Shown here piece by piece: positions 42,488-51,459 of a DNA stretch of 64,000 bases. This DNA comes from Faeciplasma sp900553675 (GTDB lineage Bacteria > Bacillota > Clostridia > Oscillospirales > Ruminococcaceae). A program made the translations under genes and the position numbers. The notes below the pieces were generated by a model. That model was not told the origin of the DNA. It worked only from the letters and a program-made list of their open reading frames with translations, and did not search any database. Where the stretch lies: contig CAUAFG010000008.1 in NCBI GenBank assembly GCA_958428235.1, forward strand, positions 41,550-105,549, read 5' to 3'. Position 1 is the first letter of the stretch, and the number at the start of each line of letters is the position of its first letter.

Positions 42488-45040
42488 ATGCAGGAATATC
42501 CAGGAAAAGGACTTACAGAGGCGGAAGCAAACGACCGTTTGAAAGACTATGGCAAAAACATTCTGACAGGAAGCAAAAAACAGAGCGCGGCTAAAATCTT
42601 TTTCGACCAGTTCAAGGACATCATGGTTCTTATACTGCTTGGCGCAACAATAATTTCGGCGGCAATGGGCGAAATCTACGACGCCGTTACAATCATCATT
42701 ATAGTTCTGCTCGACGCGATTCTGGGCTTTATTCAGGAATACAGAACCGAAAAGACAATGGAAGCTCTTGAAAAGCTAACGTCCCCCACCGCAAGAGTCA
42801 TACGAAACGGCGTTAAAAGGAGCATTGACGCTTCACTACTGGTGCCGGACGATGTTATAGTGATAGAAGCCGGAGACAGAATTCCCTGCGACGGAAGCGT
42901 GGTAAGCGAAAACGGTCTATGGTGCGACGAAGCCATACTCACCGGCGAATCTGAGGCTGTCAGAAAGAAAAGCGGAAGCGTTTACATGGGAACCTCGGTT
43001 ACGCGCGGAAACGCCACCGTAAAATGCACACAAACCGGAATGAATACAAAAATGGGTCAGATGTCTGCCCTTATAGACCAAGCCGGCAAGGACGAAACTC
43101 CCTTGCAGAAAAAGCTTTCGGCTCTGGGCAAATCACTCTGCATAATCTGTCTCAGCGTGTGCTTTGTGGTTGCTCTTGCGGGAATTATAAGAGGCGAACC
43201 GGTCTTTGATATGCTCATGACCGGAATAACCATTGCTATTGCCGCTATACCGGAGGGACTTCCGGCAACTGTCACAATCGCGCTTGCGCTGGCTGTGCGT
43301 CGTATGCTCAAAAAGAACGCTCTTGTTCACAAGCTACACTCGGTTGAAACGCTTGGATGCACAACGGTTATCTGCACCGATAAAACAGGCACTCTTACAG
43401 AAAACAAGATGACTGTTACAAGGCTTTACGCCGGCGGATGCGAATATACCGTAAGCGGTTCGGGTCAGAGCATTACAGGAGTGGTATCTCCGCATAAAAA
43501 ATCGGAGGCATTAAGTGAGCTTATGATATGCGGAGCGTTATGCAACAACGCAAGCATAGCAATAGAAAACTCAGAATGCCGTTCCGACGGCGACCCTACC
43601 GAAGCGGCACTGCTTATTGCCTGCGAAAAGGCGGGCATGAGCGTATCTAATATAAGAGAAACATACCGCAGAATCAGCGAGATTCCCTTTGAAAGCGAAA
43701 CCAAGCAGATGAGCGTATCGGTCGTATCAACTAAGGGCGAAGCCGTTTACACCAAGGGCGCACCGGACGTTATTATCGGTCAGTGCAGGTATGCGCTTAC
43801 CGACGACGGAGTTGTGCTGCTGTCGTCTCAGGATAAAAAAAGGCTTATGGACATCGCCGAGGGCTATGCCTCAAAAGCACTCAGGGTTATGGCGTTTTCG
43901 TTGTCGCGTGGAAGCGATGGCAAGGTATTTATAGGTCTTATGGGAATGATAGACGCTCCGCGAAAGGAAGCAAAACGTTCGGTTGCAGAGCTCAGGCGCG
44001 CAGGCATAAAAACAGTCATGATAACAGGAGATCACAGGCTGACTGCCGAAGCTATCGCGCGCGAGATAGGCATACTGCGAATGGGCGGCATAAGCCTTTC
44101 AAAAGACGAGCTGGATAAGCTATCCGACAAAGAGCTTGACGCTGTTATTTCAAGAGTAAGCGTATTTTCGCGGGTCGACCCAAAGGATAAGCTTAGAATT
44201 GTATCGGCATTCAAAAGAAAGGGCAACATTGTCGCAATGACCGGAGACGGTGTAAACGACGCCCCTGCCGTCAAGGAGGCAAACATCGGCGTTGCAATGG
44301 GCAAATCGGGAACCGACGCCTGCAAGCAAGCGGCTGACATTATACTGCTTGACGATGACTTTTCCACCCTCTGCGAAGCTGTCAGACAAGGCAGGACGGT
44401 TTATTCAAACATACGCAAATTTGTCAGATATCTTATATCCTGCAACATCGGCGAGGTTATGGTTATGTTTTTATCCATCATTCTTGGTATGCCGGTGATA
44501 CTTCTTCCCACTCAGATTCTTCTTGTAAATCTTGTCACTGATGGTCTTCCGGCTATCGCCTTGGGAATGGAAAAGACAGAAAAGGCGGTAATGGAAATGA
44601 AGCCACAGAGATTTTCGGGAGACTTTTTCAGCGGCGGTCTCTTGCACAAAATCATCATACGCGGAATACTTATCGGAATATGCACATTGGGGTGCTTTGC
44701 TTATTCGCTGATGTACATAGGAACTGACCTTTCAACTGCCCGCACCTGCGCTTTGGTAACGCTGATTGCAAGCCAGCTGATACACGTTTTTGAATGCAGA
44801 AGTGAGTATGTTTCGATATTCAGAATGAATCCTTTTAAAAATCTGTGGCTTCTGCTTGCAGTAATTGTATCTGCCGCAGTAACGGCATTGTGCATATACC
44901 TTCCGCAGGCTTCGATTGTTATGGAGACGATTCCGCTCTGCCCAGCTGAAATGGCATGGTCGCTGATTTTTGCCGCAGCTGTTCCGATAGTATCAGGACT
45001 GCTGATGCTGATTTTCAGGAAAAACCGTTCAAAAGATTAG
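42488..45040 (+). CDS. P2A-type cation-transporting ATPase (calcium type)
   Basis: The 850-residue pump has TGES (actuator domain), the phosphorylation motif CTDKTGTLTENKM, MTGDGVNDAPA and ten predicted helices. Ion-site residues match SERCA: PEGLPA in M4, NIGE in M5 and NLVTDG in M6. The M8 glutamate of SERCA site I is not evident (VTLIASQLIHVF), as in single-site bacterial pumps. It should export Ca2+. The frame opens at 42458, but ATG 42488 is chosen because AAAGGGAG lies 8 nt upstream. It is monocistronic. Confidence 0.92.
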   Translation: MQEYPGKGLTEAEANDRLKDYGKNILTGSKKQSAAKIFFDQFKDIMVLILLGATIISAAMGEIYDAVTIIIIVLLDAILGFIQEYRTEKTMEALEKLTSPTARVIRNGVKRSIDASLLVPDDVIVIEAGDRIPCDGSVVSENGLWCDEAILTGESEAVRKKSGSVYMGTSVTRGNATVKCTQTGMNTKMGQMSALIDQAGKDETPLQKKLSALGKSLCIICLSVCFVVALAGIIRGEPVFDMLMTGITIAIAAIPEGLPATVTIALALAVRRMLKKNALVHKLHSVETLGCTTVICTDKTGTLTENKMTVTRLYAGGCEYTVSGSGQSITGVVSPHKKSEALSELMICGALCNNASIAIENSECRSDGDPTEAALLIACEKAGMSVSNIRETYRRISEIPFESETKQMSVSVVSTKGEAVYTKGAPDVIIGQCRYALTDDGVVLLSSQDKKRLMDIAEGYASKALRVMAFSLSRGSDGKVFIGLMGMIDAPRKEAKRSVAELRRAGIKTVMITGDHRLTAEAIAREIGILRMGGISLSKDELDKLSDKELDAVISRVSVFSRVDPKDKLRIVSAFKRKGNIVAMTGDGVNDAPAVKEANIGVAMGKSGTDACKQAADIILLDDDFSTLCEAVRQGRTVYSNIRKFVRYLISCNIGEVMVMFLSIILGMPVILLPTQILLVNLVTDGLPAIALGMEKTEKAVMEMKPQRFSGDFFSGGLLHKIIIRGILIGICTLGCFAYSLMYIGTDLSTARTCALVTLIASQLIHVFECRSEYVSIFRMNPFKNLWLLLAVIVSAAVTALCIYLPQASIVMETIPLCPAEMAWSLIFAAAVPIVSGLLMLIFRKNRSKD

Positions 45041-45064
45041 AGCGCTGCTCACATAAACAAAAAT

Positions 45065-45102
45065 ATCGGTGCAAAACCTTAATACAGTGGTTTTGCACCG
45101 AT
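45065..45102. terminator. Bidirectional terminator C between convergent genes (ACAG-loop family)
   Basis: ATCGGTGCAAAACC pairs perfectly with GGTTTTGCACCGAT (14 bp). The 10-nt loop contains TACAG. It lies between the convergent Ca-ATPase and esterase genes; on the minus strand it is followed by ATATTTTTG. Its inner stem TGCAAAA/TTTTGCA and loop resemble elements A and B. Confidence 0.85.
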
Positions 45103-45116
45103 TGTTTCTGACTAAA

Positions 45117-46076
45117 TCATTGCGTAAAGGCTATCTGAGCAAAGTTGTAGAAGCCCAAGAACCATATGCCGAAATCGTGTCCGCCGGAATGGGTTTGCCA
45201 ATAGAAGTTTTTGCTGCTGAGCTTGTCGGTAAGCTTTAAAAGCTCCGGCTTTGCATCGTCGCCTTCGCCGTTGACATTCTTTATTCCCAAAGCGTTGGTG
45301 TGGCTTGCAAGAGCTATACCGTCCTCAGTGCCGCAGATGTTGTAGAAATACTTGATATCGTAATCGGGGAAGGCTTCGAGCTTTTTAGCGATTTCAGCCG
45401 CTGAATATGTAGTCGGGCAGGAGCTGAATCCTCCGAAATAGCTGAACAAATCAAGACATTCACAAAGACCTATATTAGTGGTTTGCATTCCGCCCATTGA
45501 AAGACCCGCGCAGGCTCTATGCTCGCGAGCTGCGGTGACATCATAACCCTCCGAGTAATCGGCATAGGTGGCATAATTAGCGTCGATATACGGTATAAGG
45601 TCGTAGCGCAGCTCCTTGCCAAAGATGTAGAACGGGTCGATATTTCCGAACGAAGTATCATGGCAGTTTCTTGTGGATCTTCCGTTGGGTGTTACTACTA
45701 TAAACGGGTCAATATCGCCATTAAGAATCATGTTGTCCATCATCTTTTTAACGTCGGAATTGTCGCCGGTCATTCCCCACTCCCAAACGTCTCCGCCGAC
45801 GCCATGAAGCAGGAACATAACGTTGTATTTCTTGTTTTCGTCATAGTTCGGAGGAAGGTAGATATATGCTTCCTTTTCGTATTCCTCCATGTTTGCGGAA
45901 TAGTCCTTTGTGGGATAGGTTATTTTCTGGACGGTTCCGCCCTCCTCGCAGGCTTTCTTATAGTCGCTCGGAATCTCGTCATATATTTTTACCTTTTTCG
46001 CACACCCAGAAAATGAAGCACTGGTTACAGCGCACATCAGCATGGTTATCAGCACTCCCTTAAAAAGCTTTTTCAT
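45117..46076 (-). CDS. Esterase lipoprotein (esterase D / CE1-like, PF00756)
   Basis: The 319-residue protein has a signal peptide with lipobox SGC (near residue 25) and an alpha/beta hydrolase domain of the esterase D family: FLLHGVGGDVWEW, the nucleophile serine in CAGLSMGGMQT, and the catalytic histidine in HSGGHDFGIW. Related enzymes are acetyl-xylan or feruloyl esterases, which suits plant-glycan use alongside the GH26 enzyme. It is followed upstream by a MarR-type gene 21 nt away, which may regulate it. Confidence 0.85.
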   Translation of the reverse strand: MKKLFKGVLITMLMCAVTSASFSGCAKKVKIYDEIPSDYKKACEEGGTVQKITYPTKDYSANMEEYEKEAYIYLPPNYDENKKYNVMFLLHGVGGDVWEWGMTGDNSDVKKMMDNMILNGDIDPFIVVTPNGRSTRNCHDTSFGNIDPFYIFGKELRYDLIPYIDANYATYADYSEGYDVTAAREHRACAGLSMGGMQTTNIGLCECLDLFSYFGGFSSCPTTYSAAEIAKKLEAFPDYDIKYFYNICGTEDGIALASHTNALGIKNVNGEGDDAKPELLKLTDKLSSKNFYWQTHSGGHDFGIWFLGFYNFAQIAFTQ

Positions 46077-46097
46077 AATGTTCCTCTTTCCGATAAA

Positions 46098-46538
46098 TTA
46101 TTTATTCAAAGTGGCAGCAAGGTTATCGCCAAGCCTTTTTAGATAATCCAAAAGCTGCATTTTTTCCTCTTGAGAAAATCCTTCGAGACTGATTTGTTCA
46201 ACATCGCACACAATTTTCTCGACCAAAGCGGCAGCTTCCCTTCCGGCGTCGGTGAGATACACGGCAAAAGCGCGCTTTCCGCCCGAAACGTGAGCCGTTT
46301 CTCTGCGGATATATCCCATTTTCTCCATGTTGGTAAGGATTATTGTCATGGTGGCAGGCTCGACATGGCATCTTGCAGCCAGATCCTTTTGCAGATAGCC
46401 TTCCTTTTCCGACAACGCCTCCAAAACCTTTGGCTGTCCCTCCGAAAGATTCAGCTTCTGGAATTCGCTTCGGCAGACTTTTCTATGTGCGGCAGAGCTG
46501 TAAATCAGTGCCTTATGTAGTTTTTTGATTTCTGGCAT
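46098..46538 (-). CDS. MarR-family transcriptional regulator
   Basis: The 146-residue winged-helix protein has the MarR recognition region (LAARCHVEPATMTIILTNME, about 50-69) and wing (RRETAHVSGGKRAFAVYLT). It should bind DNA as a dimer and respond to a small ligand. ATG 46538 is chosen over the longer frame (46643) because AAAGGA lies 10-15 nt upstream and the longer N-terminus overlaps the likely promoter and the upstream terminator. It is 21 nt before the esterase gene, its probable target along with itself. Confidence 0.9.
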   Translation of the reverse strand: MPEIKKLHKALIYSSAAHRKVCRSEFQKLNLSEGQPKVLEALSEKEGYLQKDLAARCHVEPATMTIILTNMEKMGYIRRETAHVSGGKRAFAVYLTDAGREAAALVEKIVCDVEQISLEGFSQEEKMQLLDYLKRLGDNLAATLNK

Positions 46539-46575
46539 GGTTGTTAATTCCTTTCCTTGTCTAATTTGAATACTA

Positions 46576-46609
46576 ATTATAGTTTGGCACAAAACAGTCT
46601 GTAAGTCAA
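46576..46609 (-). promoter_or_regulatory. Possible marR-esterase promoter
   Basis: Minus-strand TATAAT (46581-46576) with TTGACT (46609-46604) upstream; the 22-bp gap is too long for a standard pair, so a different -35 or an activator may be used. Confidence 0.35.
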
Positions 46610-46642
46610 GGGGGTATAACAAAAATTTATATTTTTTTAACA

Positions 46643-46683
46643 AAAATCCGACCCGTGCCTATATATTGCACGAATCGGATTTT
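46643..46683 (-). terminator. Terminator after the extended sigma factor gene
   Basis: AAAATCCGA pairs with TCGGATTTT and GTGC with GCAC inside. On the minus strand it is followed by TTGTTAAAAAAATAT. It lies 12 nt after the sigma gene stop. Confidence 0.85.
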
Positions 46684-46694
46684 GCTATTTGCGA

Positions 46695-48350
46695 TTATTT
46701 GCGGTTTATAATAACAGTAGTAAGAGAAATCTTCTCCTCTTCTTTAGGAGCCTTAAGCCTGCCGCTCGACATAAGTTCATCAAGACAGCTTCTTACAAAC
46801 TGGCTGTTCAAGTAGAAGATGTGCTGCAAACCATACTTCTGCATTTTTACAAGATGCTTGGGGGCATCCTTTGTGAATGCGGCTTCAAGCTCGTGATTCA
46901 TCATTTCCAGCTCTGAAGCGTGCTTTTGCTTGATTTTTGTCCCGATATCCAAAAGCTTCTTTTCGATTTCTTCACCCTCAAGCCAGATGCAGCGATAAGC
47001 TGTTTTAATGTTTCCACCGTCATTAAGAACATTAATCAGTCCCCTTTGGCTTAAGAAAGCATATTCATCCGGTCTGAGATCGCCGTCCTCGTATTCTCTT
47101 TTGAGAAGCGAGATTACCCGCATGGAATCGTAATGATAGCTGTCGTTTACTCTATGCTCCGAAAAATTGGTATCAAGCTGCCACAGGGTGAGGTTATCCG
47201 ATTCATTCCAGCATATGCCGCACCAGTCGCTTTCGCACTCGCCTTTCATGCTTTCGTTTTCGACTGTCGCCATGCAGATGGTGTTGCCGCCATCCGGGCG
47301 GACAGTTGAAACATCCTCAAAACGGATATCCTCCTTGTAAAGCTCCTTGCCGCTGTTTGCGGCGATATAGGGTATCAGCGACCAGAGAAGATAGTTTTTA
47401 TCTCTCGGGGTATCTTCGGTAAAGCTCATTTTTCCGGTTACGCCTCCCCAGATGTTGGGGTTGTTAAGAATGTCGCTGGAGGAAAGCTCGTCATAAAGCT
47501 CGTTTGCAACAAGTCTCGCCGCCTTTGAATAGATATCATCGCGCAGCTTGATAAGCTCGGCTGTGGGTTCTTCGATGATAATGTTGCAAAGGTACTTACC
47601 TTTACACTCCTTCAGATAGCCGTATTCGGCGAGATATTCCGCTTCCTCCTCAACATATACAGGCGATACGCCTAAATCCTCGGCAATTTCATTGACTGTT
47701 TTCTCTTCCTTCCAGACGCAATAAGCAATATTCTGCGCAAGTCTGCTGCGGAAAAAGTTATTGTCAGCTCCCTTTGAGCCGGGACAGCCGCTTGTACCAA
47801 CGTAAAGGAATTTTATAGGATTGAATTTTAAATCGCTTGTGTTTCTCATTTTTTCCATACCTCGTTTCAAATCTTTTTTGGCTTCAAACAAATGCCACTT
47901 TACCGTTCCCAGCGGGATATCAAGCCCATGCGCGATGTCATCAAGCTTTTTTCCCTCAAAGTAATAAGCAATTACAATTCCCCTTTGCAGCTTTGAAAGG
48001 TAGGCTATTTCGCTTTTGAGCTTGGCGACGGTTTCAGCCTCTATAAGAGAATCTATCGGATGATTCTCAGAGCTTGCCAGCACTTCGGAAAGCTCATCTA
48101 TGTTGACCATTCCATATGAATTCCGGCTGAAATCGCGGTAATAGTTGCTCAGCGCGTTATGAGCCATAGTCCAGATAAACCTGTCGGGATCGCCTATATC
48201 GTCGCGGATAATAAGTGTTCTGTATGCTTTAAGAGCAGTTTCCTGAGCTAAATCCTCGGCGTCCTCCAAGGTCTTGCAGCGTTTCAGGCAAAAGCCGTAT
48301 ATAGGCTTCACGTACTTCTCTATCAGCTTTTGAGCATTGTTTTCAGTCAT
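46695..48350 (-). CDS. ECF-like sigma factor with long C-terminal extension
   Basis: The 551-residue protein has a sigma-70 region 2 (about 5-75, AEDLAQETALKAY) and region 4 (about 115-165, KKLDDIAHGLDIPLGTV), as in ECF sigma factors, which normally end near residue 180. Here about 380 residues follow. They include a second helix-turn-helix-like segment (TVNEIAEDLGVSPVYVEEEAEYL, 218-240), a cysteine cluster (CESDWCGIC) and a helical C-terminus. No membrane helix or anti-sigma gene is seen. ATG 48350 has AAGGAG upstream, and a candidate ECF promoter lies inside the longer frame. Confidence 0.85.
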   Translation of the reverse strand: MTENNAQKLIEKYVKPIYGFCLKRCKTLEDAEDLAQETALKAYRTLIIRDDIGDPDRFIWTMAHNALSNYYRDFSRNSYGMVNIDELSEVLASSENHPIDSLIEAETVAKLKSEIAYLSKLQRGIVIAYYFEGKKLDDIAHGLDIPLGTVKWHLFEAKKDLKRGMEKMRNTSDLKFNPIKFLYVGTSGCPGSKGADNNFFRSRLAQNIAYCVWKEEKTVNEIAEDLGVSPVYVEEEAEYLAEYGYLKECKGKYLCNIIIEEPTAELIKLRDDIYSKAARLVANELYDELSSSDILNNPNIWGGVTGKMSFTEDTPRDKNYLLWSLIPYIAANSGKELYKEDIRFEDVSTVRPDGGNTICMATVENESMKGECESDWCGICWNESDNLTLWQLDTNFSEHRVNDSYHYDSMRVISLLKREYEDGDLRPDEYAFLSQRGLINVLNDGGNIKTAYRCIWLEGEEIEKKLLDIGTKIKQKHASELEMMNHELEAAFTKDAPKHLVKMQKYGLQHIFYLNSQFVRSCLDELMSSGRLKAPKEEEKISLTTVIINRK

Positions 48351-48391
48351 AAGTTTTTCTCCTTGCAGTTTAAAAGCGCTTTCATACATAC

Positions 48392-48417
48392 AGACACCGC
48401 ACAATATAAAAGGTTGG
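48392..48417 (-). promoter_or_regulatory. Candidate ECF-type autoregulatory promoter
   Basis: On the minus strand CCAACCTTTT is followed by TGTC with the AAC-N16-TGTC spacing typical of ECF promoters (AAC about -33, CGTC-like -10). It lies about 45 nt before the sigma factor ATG. Confidence 0.5.
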
Positions 48418-48448
48418 AAAAATGATTGAAATTTTTTTATAAAACAAA

Positions 48449-48483
48449 AATGGGCTGATAAGCACTCTGCTCCTATGCCCATT
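48449..48483 (-). terminator. Terminator after the cdaA-cdaR-oxidoreductase group
   Basis: Minus-strand AATGGGC pairs with GCCCATT around a partly self-paired loop (ATAGGAGCA with TGCTTAT), followed by TTTGTTTTAT. Confidence 0.7.
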
Positions 48484-48498
48484 CCTGATTTTTATCTG

Positions 48499-50088
48499 TC
48501 AGTCCTCCGGCGGAGCAAAGGACTCCATTATTTTAAGAGCGGTTTTAACACCGTCCACAGCGGCAGACACTATTCCTCCGGCATAGCCCGCGCCCTCTCC
48601 GCAGGGATAAAGGTTGTCTATCCCGACGGCATTGAAATTATCAGACCTTAATATTCTCACCGGAGATGATGTTCTGGTTTCGGGAGCGGTGAGGATAGCT
48701 CCACCGTCGCCAAAGCAGTTCATTTCCCGGGAAAACCTTCTTATGCCTTCCTTCATCATGTCGCTTACGAACTTTGGAAAGAGCCTGTTCAGGTCGCAAT
48801 CGACCGTTCCCGGGCAGTATGTCGGCGATAGCGACGGATTTTTTGTAAGCTCGTCCATAAAGCTTGCCACCGTTGAAGACGGCGCCTTATAGCTGCCGCT
48901 CATCTGATACGCGCGCCTTTCAAGCTTTCTTGCAAAGTCAACGCCGTCCAACGCGCCGTTTCCGAAATCGTTGGGAGTGACCGACACCACAAGAGCAGAA
49001 TTGGCGTTTTTGCCGTTTCTTGCATATTCGCTCATGCCGTTTGTCACTATTCCCTCTTCCTCGCTTGCAGCGGCTACAACGCTTCCGCCCGGACACATAC
49101 AAAAAGTATAGGCAGCACGACCGTCCGGTCTTCTATGCGACAGCTGATATTCCCCTACAGGAAGGTTTGGATTATCTGCATATTCACCGTAAAGGCTTCT
49201 GTTTACGTCTGCCTGAGTATGCTCGATTCTTGCGCCGACCGAAAAAGGCTTTGGCTGCAACAGTGCCCCTCGCGATAGAAGCATCTCAAACGTATCACGC
49301 GCGGAATGACCTATTGCCATTACTACCGCACTTGAAGGAATACTGCCGTCTGCGCAGATAACGCTTTCTACTCTGCCCTGTGAAATGTTGATGTCCTCAA
49401 CAGGAGTCAAAAATCTTACTTCCCCGCCGTTTTCTATTATCCTTTGACGGATAGACTTTACCACTCCGCGGAGCTTATCCGTTCCGATATGCGGCTTAGC
49501 TTTAAAAAGTATCTCATCCGGCGCGCCGAAGTCGGCAAAACGCCTCATGACGTATCTTGCAAGAGAGTCGCCGATTCTTGTTGTCAGCTTGCCGTCGGAA
49601 AACGTACCCGCGCCGCCCTCGCCAAACTGGACATTGGTGTTCGGGTCAAGCTTACCGCCAGACCAGAAGTCCTCAACCGCTTTAACGCGGGCGTCAACAT
49701 CCGCGCCTCTTTCCAGAACAATCGGCTTATAGCCGTATTCCGAAAGAACAAGCGCGCAGAACATTCCGGCGGGACCGAATCCCGCTATAACAACCCTTCC
49801 GTCTCGCTTTTGGCAGGATATCTCCGGCGCAAGCTCCGGCTCTTCAAAGTATTTTACGTTTTTAAGGCTATCCGACAGCTTTATCTCCATCTCCTTTGAC
49901 AAGAGACTGAGCATAACTGAATTTACGAGGTGGATATCGCTGCGCTTTCTGGCGTCCAACGAGGACTTATGTATATGAGCAGAGGTAACATCTTTCTTGT
50001 TAAGTAAAACAGCTTTACAGGCTTTTGCTATTATAGCGTCCTTATCCGCTCCTACTTCAGAGCGGATATTCATTATAATTATCGGCAT
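48499..50088 (-). CDS. FAD-dependent oxidoreductase (COG2509 type)
   Basis: The 529-residue flavoprotein has a short N-terminal domain, then the dinucleotide-binding motif VVIAGFGPAGMFCALVL (about residue 100) with ERGADVD, and a C-terminal FAD motif IDNLYPCGEGAGYAGGI. The family is an uncharacterised dehydrogenase group found widely in Firmicutes; the substrate is unknown. ATG 50088 is chosen because GGAG lies 5 nt upstream; the longer frame starts inside the preceding hairpin. It lies downstream of cdaA-cdaR. Confidence 0.85.
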   Translation of the reverse strand: MPIIIMNIRSEVGADKDAIIAKACKAVLLNKKDVTSAHIHKSSLDARKRSDIHLVNSVMLSLLSKEMEIKLSDSLKNVKYFEEPELAPEISCQKRDGRVVIAGFGPAGMFCALVLSEYGYKPIVLERGADVDARVKAVEDFWSGGKLDPNTNVQFGEGGAGTFSDGKLTTRIGDSLARYVMRRFADFGAPDEILFKAKPHIGTDKLRGVVKSIRQRIIENGGEVRFLTPVEDINISQGRVESVICADGSIPSSAVVMAIGHSARDTFEMLLSRGALLQPKPFSVGARIEHTQADVNRSLYGEYADNPNLPVGEYQLSHRRPDGRAAYTFCMCPGGSVVAAASEEEGIVTNGMSEYARNGKNANSALVVSVTPNDFGNGALDGVDFARKLERRAYQMSGSYKAPSSTVASFMDELTKNPSLSPTYCPGTVDCDLNRLFPKFVSDMMKEGIRRFSREMNCFGDGGAILTAPETRTSSPVRILRSDNFNAVGIDNLYPCGEGAGYAGGIVSAAVDGVKTALKIMESFAPPED

Positions 50089-50105
50089 ATAATCTCCACA
50101 TAAAA

Positions 50106-50127
50106 GCAGGGTCTGATCAGACCCTGC
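50106..50127 (-). terminator. Palindromic hairpin after cdaR
   Basis: GCAGGGTCTGATCAGACCCTGC is a perfect 22-bp palindrome followed on the minus strand by TTTTAT. It probably attenuates transcription from cdaA-cdaR into the oxidoreductase gene. Confidence 0.65.
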
Positions 50128-50142
50128 ATATTTGTTCAAATC

Positions 50143-51459
50143 TTATTCGTTTACATTGACATCCTCAGCTACTTCTTCAACATTCAGCATTATCTGATGT
50201 GAACCGTAAACCCAGCAATTGTCATACTGCGGCAGATAAATCGTAGCCTCTCGCATATTGAGACCCGTTGTGAATGCATGCTCCATATAGTCAATCTGAG
50301 CTACAATATCCGAAGCATCTATTTCTTCAAGTACATCAGCAGGACCGACTACAGTGACATTCAGCCTATTGGTCTCAACGGAAACACGATATCCCGGCTC
50401 GATGTTAATAACCCTTACCTGCGAGTTATTAATTCTGAATTTCTTTGTACTGTAGCCTTCGAGGTCAAAGCTTATCAGCGCCTGATCGGTTCCGGATATG
50501 TTTGTGTAATAGGATTTGTCGGGTATTCTCCATGCGAAGGCCGTGCCGACTGTTATATCCTTAAGGCTTATGCTTCCATCTAATGTCAGCTTTTCAAGCT
50601 TCTTTATCCTGTCGTCCATACTCTTGACAATAATGCTCTCAGGCTCGATTCTTACAGCCCCATCCAACGACGAAAGGTTGAAGCTTTCAAAAGGCGGATC
50701 AATATCAATGGCAAGCGGCAGCTCTTTAACCATATAAACAGGGACGTTAAGTGTAAAGCTTATAGGCTCCGAAGCAACCCTATCGGTTGTCATGACAGTA
50801 GTGCCGTTATAGACATTTAATGATGTCTTATCGGTATTGATTGTTTTTATAGCAGTATATGCGTTGTTGACCGATACCGAGCATGAGGTTATCTGCTCGA
50901 TATAGTCCTGCGGACCGTAGAGCTCAACCGAGGACGGTTCTATTGTTATTTCATCAGTAGCTATCATATATCCGTCTGCGGCAGTGAGGTTGGAGATATC
51001 TGCTGTAAGGGTGCCGTCCTCAACCGAGAAGGTTTTGGTGGTCATTTTGTCAAACTCGACATTGACGGTCTTAGGCTCGATTTCAACCTCGATTTCGTCG
51101 CCATTCACGCTGGTGACAACAAGGGCAAGGTCATATTTTCCCGGTGCTCTTACAGAGTCTAAATTAAGCCCTATATGAATATCTTCGCTTGTGTACTCGC
51201 CTATCTGATAGCGCAGACCTTTGATTCTAACGTTGGCTGCTTCATCCGACCGGCTCATTATCGACAAGCCGGAATTATCGGCATAGCTGTTTGTGATAGA
51301 AAAGTCGATGGGAACCTCTTTCAGCGACAGAGTCATCTCCGGAAAAGCCGTTAATGAAAGGACAAGCCATATTATAACTGCAAGAACAGCCGACACAACA
51401 AAAGTGATGATACTGCTTCTATTAACGGAACTATTTCTTTTCTTCAATTTTTCCGGCAT
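50143..51459 (-). CDS. cdaR: YbbR-domain protein, CdaA regulator
   Basis: The 438-residue protein has one N-terminal membrane helix (about 18-38) and four YbbR repeats across about 45-430, exposed outside the membrane. In Firmicutes this protein (CdaR/YbbR) binds the membrane diadenylate cyclase CdaA and modulates c-di-AMP synthesis. Its start overlaps the cdaA stop by 29 nt and has AAGGGAG upstream. The usual third partner glmM is not next; an FAD oxidoreductase gene follows instead. Confidence 0.92.
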   Translation of the reverse strand: MPEKLKKRNSSVNRSSIITFVVSAVLAVIIWLVLSLTAFPEMTLSLKEVPIDFSITNSYADNSGLSIMSRSDEAANVRIKGLRYQIGEYTSEDIHIGLNLDSVRAPGKYDLALVVTSVNGDEIEVEIEPKTVNVEFDKMTTKTFSVEDGTLTADISNLTAADGYMIATDEITIEPSSVELYGPQDYIEQITSCSVSVNNAYTAIKTINTDKTSLNVYNGTTVMTTDRVASEPISFTLNVPVYMVKELPLAIDIDPPFESFNLSSLDGAVRIEPESIIVKSMDDRIKKLEKLTLDGSISLKDITVGTAFAWRIPDKSYYTNISGTDQALISFDLEGYSTKKFRINNSQVRVINIEPGYRVSVETNRLNVTVVGPADVLEEIDASDIVAQIDYMEHAFTTGLNMREATIYLPQYDNCWVYGSHQIMLNVEEVAEDVNVNE

